Part shown: positions 58,355 through 64,000 of the stretch, in pieces
Numbering within the stretch: position 1 is the stretch's first letter
Layout of the letters: each line of letters opens with the position of its first letter
DNA from: Plantago ovata
Lineage: Eukaryota; Streptophyta; Magnoliopsida; Lamiales; Plantaginaceae
Length of the DNA: 64,000 nt
Reading direction: 5' to 3'
Assembly (NCBI GenBank): GCA_028274465.1
Contig: CM051457.1
Coordinates: 16,317,097 to 16,381,096 of the forward strand
Position numbers and translations under genes: made by a program
The notes under the pieces: generated by a model
Databases searched by the model: none
What the model was told of the DNA's origin: nothing
What the model saw: only the letters and a program-made list of their open reading frames with translations

Positions 58355-61300
58355 CTACCAATAGTCATCACAGGAACACTTCCCCTCCCTAAAGTGGTGA
58401 AATCTGTAAGGATCCCTCAGTATGATTTCCCTCTGGACTATCCCACTCACAAACTTGAAAACAGAGTGACAATCACCACAAACACGGAGGTTCTTGAATA
58501 TCCGCAGAGTTGAACCTTCTTGTGTACTAATCAAACCATACGCAAGAGCAAGCCTTTCGCTATGTGTCCACAAATTATCCTCCTTCTGTTCCTCGTCAGT
58601 ATCATGCAGAGAATAGCTGGTATCAGCAACATAACCGGCTTCTTTGATCTTTTTCTTCAGCTCTCTCAATTTGTTATAGATCTGAACAGATTCTGAATGA
58701 GACTGGTCTCCAGCTGCAAATGTGCTTAATTTATTTCTCACATTTAGCCAACTATAGGCAGGCTGCTTCTTCACATTTCCGGATTTCATTTTCACCCTTA
58801 ATCCTTGCACATCTTCCCACCTTCCGGATGTTGCACATACGTTTGAGTAAAGAACGTATGCAGAATCATCAGATGGATCAGCTTCTAGAAGGTTTTTAGC
58901 AGCTTTTTTTCCCAGTTCCAATTTACCATGGATTTTACACGCAGCTAACAAACTTCGCCAAACAAAGGCATTTGGTGGCACTGGCATACTTTTAATGAAT
59001 GATTCGGCTTCATACAATCTTCCTGATCGTCCAAGAAGATCGACTATGCAAACACAGTGCTCAATGCCAACTGGGACACCAAACTCGGTTTCCATTGAAG
59101 AAAAATATCTAAGGCCCTCGTCTACTAGACCACCATGGCTACACGCCGATAGAAGAGATACAAAAGTGACATGGTCGGGTTTAGCAGTATGCAATTTCAT
59201 TTCTTCAAAGGCTTGTATGGCATTCCAGAAGTTTCCATGTCTAGCAAAGGCTGATATTAGCACATTCCATGATGTTCTTGGTCTTTCTCTTGGTTCCGGA
59301 AGAAGTTTCAATAGATCATGGAGATCTCCACACTTCCCATACATGTCCATAGCAGCATTTGTAACAGCATGGTTTTCTTCCAAACCAAGTTTGATAGCTA
59401 AACCATGCAGATGTTTGCCAACCTCTGAAATTGCCAATTTCGACGAAGCAGAAAGAGCCCCGGAAAGGCTGAACTGATCAATATCTATTTCTGATCTTTG
59501 CATCTCTAGAAGAAGTTCCAAAGTCTCTTCCCATTGGCCATGATGCACTCTTGCAGCTACCAGAGCATTCCATGTTGCAGATGTTCTATTGACTAATGCC
59601 TCAAAGATATAGTTACTTGAATCAAGATCACCACAATTGGCATACATTGAGATAAGAGAGTTCTTCACATACTCATCCGATTCAAAACCAGTCGACAATA
59701 TATATGCATGCAATGGCATTCCATACTTGAAAAGGTTACGTGGGTCAAAACATGATCCAAGAATATTTATCAGAGTTATGTAATTTGGAGATATATTGTT
59801 TACTCTCATCAATTTAAACATTTCGAATGCCTCGTCTGTTTCGTCATTTTCTGCATAACTACCAATCAGGGTATTCCAAGTCACCAACCCTTTCTCAGGC
59901 ATATTCCGAAATACCTCATTAGCTTCACGTGTCATGCCACACTTTCCGTACATGGTAACTAATGCATTCCCAACTACCATATTCTGATGGAAACCAGATA
60001 TGATTACAAGTGCATGCACAATATTTCCTTTACCACCAAGTTCAGCATTGGCACAGGCAGATAATGCACTAGCGTAAGTAACATAATTTGCCATGTTCCT
60101 CATCCAGAGCAACTCTTTTAAGACGTTCAAGGCATTCGAGCTCTTGCTTGCTATAACATACCCAGCCAACATAGAATTCCAAGAGATTATATCCCTGTTT
60201 AACATTGTTCGGAACAGGCATTCTGAATCTCGATATGTTCCTGTCTCAAAATACATAGTAAGAAGAGTGTTAGATACGGAAATATCTGATTCCAGTCCCA
60301 TTTTCTGCACCAAACCATGAATTCCTCTTCCCCACCTCAAATCATTCACAGAATGGAAGGTGGAAAGGACAGTGGAAAGTGTAACTTCATTTAGTTGACG
60401 GTAATTATGACGCATTAAGTGGAAATACCAAAGCGTCTCTTCAGAGAGTGAATTATGGGAAAAAGCTGCAAGCACCGAGTTCCACGAAATCATGTCATGC
60501 TCATCCATGTGATTGAATACGTAAGATGCTACTTCTGGCTTGGTGAAACCACCAAACACTGATATCAGAGCATTTGCCACAGAAACATTATTCTGGAGCC
60601 CTGATTTAACAACATGCCCAATTATTTGATTAGCCAATATTTCATCCCGAAGAGCCCCACACGAACTTAAAACCGTGGTACAAGTATTCTGATTACAACT
60701 AACTCCTTCACGTCTCATTCTCCGATATAAATCAATAGCATCACTAAACATCCCAGAATCCGAACAATTAACCATCAAAGATGTCCAAGAAACAACATTT
60801 CTCTCAGGCATCTCTTCAAATAGTATCCTAGCAGCAGCAACAGCCCCATACCCACCATAAAAATTCAATAGTGAAGTGCCTACAAAAACATCATTGAACA
60901 AACCATTCTTCAAAACCAAGCCATGAACCTGAACCCCTTCAAGAAACATACATCCTGACCTACTGAAGCCAGTCAACAAGCTCGCAACAACATACACATT
61001 CAACTCAACTCCTCGACCAAACATCTTGAGAAACAACGCCCAAGCGTCAAAATAGAACCCCATTCTAACATAGCCAGAAATCAAGTTATTCCAAGAAGCA
61101 CCATTTCTTTGAGGCATTTTATCAAATACCTTTTGTGCAGCACCAAGTTTCCCAAATTTTGCATACATGCCTATCAATGTGTTAGTTTGAAGTATGGTTA
61201 AAAGGGTGCATTCCTTGATGCAAACTGCGTGAAAGGCTCTTCCGATGTTCTCATTGGTGATCTGTGAAAAGCCTTTCTCGAAAAATACAGAAGTTTCCGG

Positions 61301-61465
61301 GTGACTTATTATGCATCGTATGAAACGACTTGTGGATTCTTCTCTGCATTGTTGGGCAGTGAAATTTGCTGGAGTAGCTGTGGAGAATTTGAGTGAAAGC
61401 TCAAACTTGAAAGCTGAGAGCTTATTCTTGCAGTACCGATGCATAAGAACAAAGAGTACTGTCAA
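58355..61465 (-). CDS. DYW-class pentatricopeptide repeat protein (At1g16480-like)
   Basis: 1036 codons, intronless, as is usual. About 70 N-terminal residues look like an organelle-targeting region. Next comes a long PLS repeat array (units such as KVFDKMPQRNGASWNNLISG, ILFEEMPERNVVSWTSLMV), then E/E+ motifs, then the C-terminal DYW deaminase domain. There the zinc/active-site residues read HSERLALAYGL (H-x-E) and CGDC, and the end is CSCDDYW. Such proteins bind organelle RNA and carry out or support C-to-U editing. Overall order and wording resemble Arabidopsis At1g16480, a mitochondrial-type PPR; the organelle is not proved here. The start at 61465 is the first Met; an alternative Met lies 8 codons in. 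Its 3' end is duplicated at 55063-55332. Confidence 0.93.
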   Translation of the reverse strand: MTVLFVLMHRYCKNKLSAFKFELSLKFSTATPANFTAQQCREESTSRFIRCIISHPETSVFFEKGFSQITNENIGRAFHAVCIKECTLLTILQTNTLIGMYAKFGKLGAAQKVFDKMPQRNGASWNNLISGYVRMGFYFDAWALFLKMFGRGVELNVYVVASLLTGFSRSGCMFLEGVQVHGLVLKNGLFNDVFVGTSLLNFYGGYGAVAAARILFEEMPERNVVSWTSLMVNCSDSGMFSDAIDLYRRMRREGVSCNQNTCTTVLSSCGALRDEILANQIIGHVVKSGLQNNVSVANALISVFGGFTKPEVASYVFNHMDEHDMISWNSVLAAFSHNSLSEETLWYFHLMRHNYRQLNEVTLSTVLSTFHSVNDLRWGRGIHGLVQKMGLESDISVSNTLLTMYFETGTYRDSECLFRTMLNRDIISWNSMLAGYVIASKSSNALNVLKELLWMRNMANYVTYASALSACANAELGGKGNIVHALVIISGFHQNMVVGNALVTMYGKCGMTREANEVFRNMPEKGLVTWNTLIGSYAENDETDEAFEMFKLMRVNNISPNYITLINILGSCFDPRNLFKYGMPLHAYILSTGFESDEYVKNSLISMYANCGDLDSSNYIFEALVNRTSATWNALVAARVHHGQWEETLELLLEMQRSEIDIDQFSLSGALSASSKLAISEVGKHLHGLAIKLGLEENHAVTNAAMDMYGKCGDLHDLLKLLPEPRERPRTSWNVLISAFARHGNFWNAIQAFEEMKLHTAKPDHVTFVSLLSACSHGGLVDEGLRYFSSMETEFGVPVGIEHCVCIVDLLGRSGRLYEAESFIKSMPVPPNAFVWRSLLAACKIHGKLELGKKAAKNLLEADPSDDSAYVLYSNVCATSGRWEDVQGLRVKMKSGNVKKQPAYSWLNVRNKLSTFAAGDQSHSESVQIYNKLRELKKKIKEAGYVADTSYSLHDTDEEQKEDNLWTHSERLALAYGLISTQEGSTLRIFKNLRVCGDCHSVFKFVSGIVQREIILRDPYRFHHFREGKCSCDDYW

Positions 61466-62380
61466 GTCCTGTTACCCGCCGAGTATCACCAAATTTGTAA
61501 GATTTTCGGGTTTAGATGGTCCGGCACGTATGAACTTACTTATATTATAGACCTTGTCTATGGTATAATTTTTCCTAAAACCCTCATATACCACTTTGCT
61601 CGGCCTACGTCTCAATTTGCCGAAATAAACTTACTTATACTACTGGTGACATAATAATCAGTTAGTTAAGATATATTAAACCACCCATCTTATTGACATT
61701 CACCAAACATAACATAATTATTATGGTTAAATCAATTTATAAGGTAACGTCAAACACACTATGTCAAACACACTAGTAGTGTATAACTGAAAAACTTGTA
61801 CCCACGAGTAATTAATAATAAAGGACTAAACTTCTAATCATTTTATTAATTGTTGTTAGTGTGTGTCGACACACACGCACTATCATGTATATGAAACACA
61901 TCAATGTCCTTTTTCTTAGTACACGTGCTTTTTTTGAATAATAATGAATTGTTTCTTATATACTTACCACAACATCAAGATTAGCAAAATGAATGTGAAT
62001 AGGTAGCAGATTTATGTCAACTATGTAAAGAGATTGGACATGAATGTGAACCTCGACCAACACAAAGGGTTGAGGGTTCAGTAGCCAAGCGCTCAACCTG
62101 TGCAGTGGAGATAAGTCTAGAAATGGGCTGAACTTGGTACAAGAAGAAACAAAGAAGCTGGTAATGTTCAAAGAGCCAATTAATGCTACAAATGTGGCCA
62201 ATGCTCCCCACCAGTAGCAAATGAAGACACCTGCAAGTGGAAAACAAAAACCTTAGTGAACAAAGCAACAACAATGGAGATTATACTAGCAACAAAACAA
62301 TCAAACTTGAGGATTCGGTTGATCAAAACAAGCTATGTGCATTTGGTCGAGACGTTGCTTTCCAAATTGCCAAGTTTAAA
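61466..62380. other. Intergenic, no gene seen
   Basis: PPR promoter side and AT-rich spacer. A short duplication ACACACTATGTCAAACACAC/TAG lies near 61755. Confidence 0.4.
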
Positions 62381-62468
62381 CACTAACCAGACGAAGACGA
62401 AAATGGGTGAGGTTGAGCAAGTTGCTTCTAGTTTGATGGCTTTGTCTCGTGGCTTTGTTTATGCTTAG
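62380..62468 (+). pseudogene. Orphan GATA C-terminal (LLM-domain) fragment
   Basis: The frame reads NQTKTKMGEVEQVASSLMAL then SRGFVYA and a stop at 62466-62468. This is the LLM ending of B-class GATA factors and a relative of the tail at 44046-44123 (QTKAMMSEAEQAAYTLIAMS). No zinc finger is found upstream, so the piece has been cut off from its gene. Confidence 0.75.
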
Positions 62469-63155
62469 TAGAAAATGTTGTTTGCAACTAATTCGGAAGT
62501 GCAAGTTGTACCTGGCCGACTAGCATCCTTCTAGTAATGGAAGTTCTACACTAAACCAGGCATCCTTCTACGATAAAGTAGTAAACCACAAGTTTTCTTG
62601 GAATAGCATCCATCTAGCTAGTTTATTCCGTGGTGCATTACATATATACATATGTTCCTATTCGAGATATCAGCAATCATTTTCAGATTACCTTTTCTAT
62701 CTACTTTGGATTCGTACCATTTACAATGAATTCATTAAACATCAGATTCTTACAAAAAAGAAACAAAAAGAAGAGATAACGCATAGATATATAGATTAAA
62801 ATCTGTGTCCAATATTTGTCAATTGTGTACGAGCAAAAAGTTCAATTTTAGAATGTCAATTTCAAAGGCTAATCTCCACCAGACAATTTAATTGTTTACT
62901 ACTTTGAGCGTCAGGTCAGGTGTTAATTAAATATGATCACCACTTAAGTAAAGTAATATTCCAATAAACTTATAAATTTGTGTGAAACCAAATATTGGAA
63001 TATCTGCACTTTAAGCAACCTTTGTTTCAAGCAATTCTAAAACCCCAATCCTTTTCCAATGGAGAAAAGTTCAGCCTCCAGACCAGAACTTCCTCTTCCA
63101 TTTATCATCTTCAACTTGCACATATCTCCTGTCATTTTCGCCACAAACTGCGGAA
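62469..63155. other. Upstream region of the DUF1218 gene
   Basis: AT-rich with a probable 5' UTR near 63000-63155. No TATA assigned. Confidence 0.4.
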
Positions 63156-64000
63156 ATGGCGGTCACACATGCTGATCTTGCTCCAAGGCCTAAAAGAACT
63201 GATCTTGGAAGCAGAACTGGTGCAATTCTCATGGTCTTGACCATTTTATTAGGCCTGTTTTGCTTCATTCTCTGCCTCATAGCCGAAGCTACACGTTCAG
63301 AGGTAACAAACTTATCGACTACTATATTTTTTGATTTCTTGCATGATTATGTGAACCATATCGAATATAACCAAACTTTTCGCACATTACTTTTGCTATC
63401 TTGTATGTTTATAGTTAACATGGGAAGTCCCAAGTGATGAAGGAAAAGGAGCGAAATCCGAATGCAAGTATACCAGTAGCGGAAAACTGCCTCTTCTATC
63501 AGCAGCAGCTGCATTTTTCGCTTTGGCTATGGCCATGATTATGCAGCATACATATTTATTGGTAGCTGTGAGTAAGTCAGACTCTCTGCTTGAGCTCTCT
63601 TGGGATTCGGAATCCACAATCGCCAAGTCTTTCACCTGGCAGGCCGGGTTTTTCTTTGTCGCGACTTGGTAAGACAACTATATTTTCCGAACCCACTAAT
63701 TTGGGTGCGATTTCTGTATAATAGAACTGGTTTAAGTAAGAACTGCCACCCATATATCTCAAGTTGACATAATATTGTCAGGCATAAGGTCAAATAACCA
63801 ATTCTGTTTCATGACAGGGTTTCATTCGCGTTGGGTGAGATTCTGCTACTAATAGGACTGAGCGTTGAGTCGGGGCACCTGAAAAACTGGTCGACATTGC
63901 ATTCGAGTTGCCTGGTGATTCCACAAGGTCTATTTGTTGCTGCTGGAGTATTTGGGATTGTGACAGTTTCAGTAGCATCATGTCTATATGTGACAGCATT
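63156..64000 (+). CDS. DUF1218 membrane protein (3' end beyond the window)
   Basis: Exons 63156-63302, 63415-63668 and 63818 to the window edge; GT/AG, phases agree, 194 codons so far. It starts MAVTHADLAPRPKRTDLGSR. Four hydrophobic spans are visible: AILMVLTILLGLFCFILCLI (24-43), the LLSAAAAFFALAMAMIM stretch, GFFFVATWVSFALGEILLLI, and GLFVAAGVFGIVTVSVASCL. Family hallmarks include CLIAEATRSE, HTYLLVAVSKS and GLSVESGHLKNWS. DUF1218 proteins are plant endoplasmic-reticulum or plasma-membrane proteins; some (MWL/DEAL members) affect wall lignin and leaf symmetry. No conserved catalytic residue is known. The C terminus is missing because the window ends. Confidence 0.88.

Overview
The window is nuclear DNA of a flowering plant. 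Its genes have introns with GT/AG borders and their products match plant families (AMSH-type deubiquitinase, R2R3-MYB, B-class GATA, DYW-class PPR, DUF1218, DUF3511, TRM/DUF4378). The spaces between genes are AT-rich and hold small DNA transposons, a SINE and microsatellites. The broken NLR belongs to the R1 'late blight resistance' type, best known from Solanaceae and Lamiales, so I infer an asterid, perhaps Lamiales. No species can be named from the sequence alone.

Layout. 0-8.1 kb: two copies of a lysine-rich basic protein gene (the first cut by the window edge) flank an intronless PDX1.2-like vitamin B6 pseudoenzyme gene. That gene has a perfect heat-shock element next to its TATA box. 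The rest is debris: JmjC-demethylase and RPB6 pseudogene pieces, a small TIR element and a diverged duplication. 8.5-13.4 kb: a TBL-family pseudogene and an R1-type NLR with two frameshifts. 15.3-24.2 kb: a complete 14-exon AMSH3-like deubiquitinase (502 codons), its introns filled with transposons. 24.2-31.4 kb: gene-poor, with a tRNA-derived SINE and two MITEs flanked by target-site duplications. 31.4-38.3 kb: an R2R3-MYB of the flavonol (subgroup 7) type, convergent with a TRM6/7/8-like gene. 41.3-42.1 kb: a second copy of the AMSH-intron element, holding a 137-bp TA run. 42.1-47.1 kb: a small LLM-type GATA gene followed by about 0.92-kb tandem units in which broken GATA exon 2 is fused to the next unit's promoter. 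47.7-49.7 kb: a DUF3511 gene and a GIS/ZFP-type C2H2 repressor-like gene. 52.7-54.1 kb: a TIR element with a palindromic AGCTCC/GGAGCT core, then a tandem-repeat block. 54.8 kb: tRNA-Thr(AGT). 55-61.5 kb: a complete DYW-class PPR gene, a TTI1-like pseudogene downstream of it, and a second copy of the PPR 3' end. 62.4 kb: an orphan GATA C-terminal fragment. 63.2 kb to the edge: a DUF1218 membrane-protein gene, partial.

The genes do not form one pathway; this is ordinary plant chromosome arm with single genes. The most notable items are the PDX1.2-like pseudoenzyme with its minisatellite-encoded tail and heat-shock promoter, the GATA amplification that repeatedly splices promoter to broken coding exon, and the palindromic GC-rich core inside an AT-rich TIR element.
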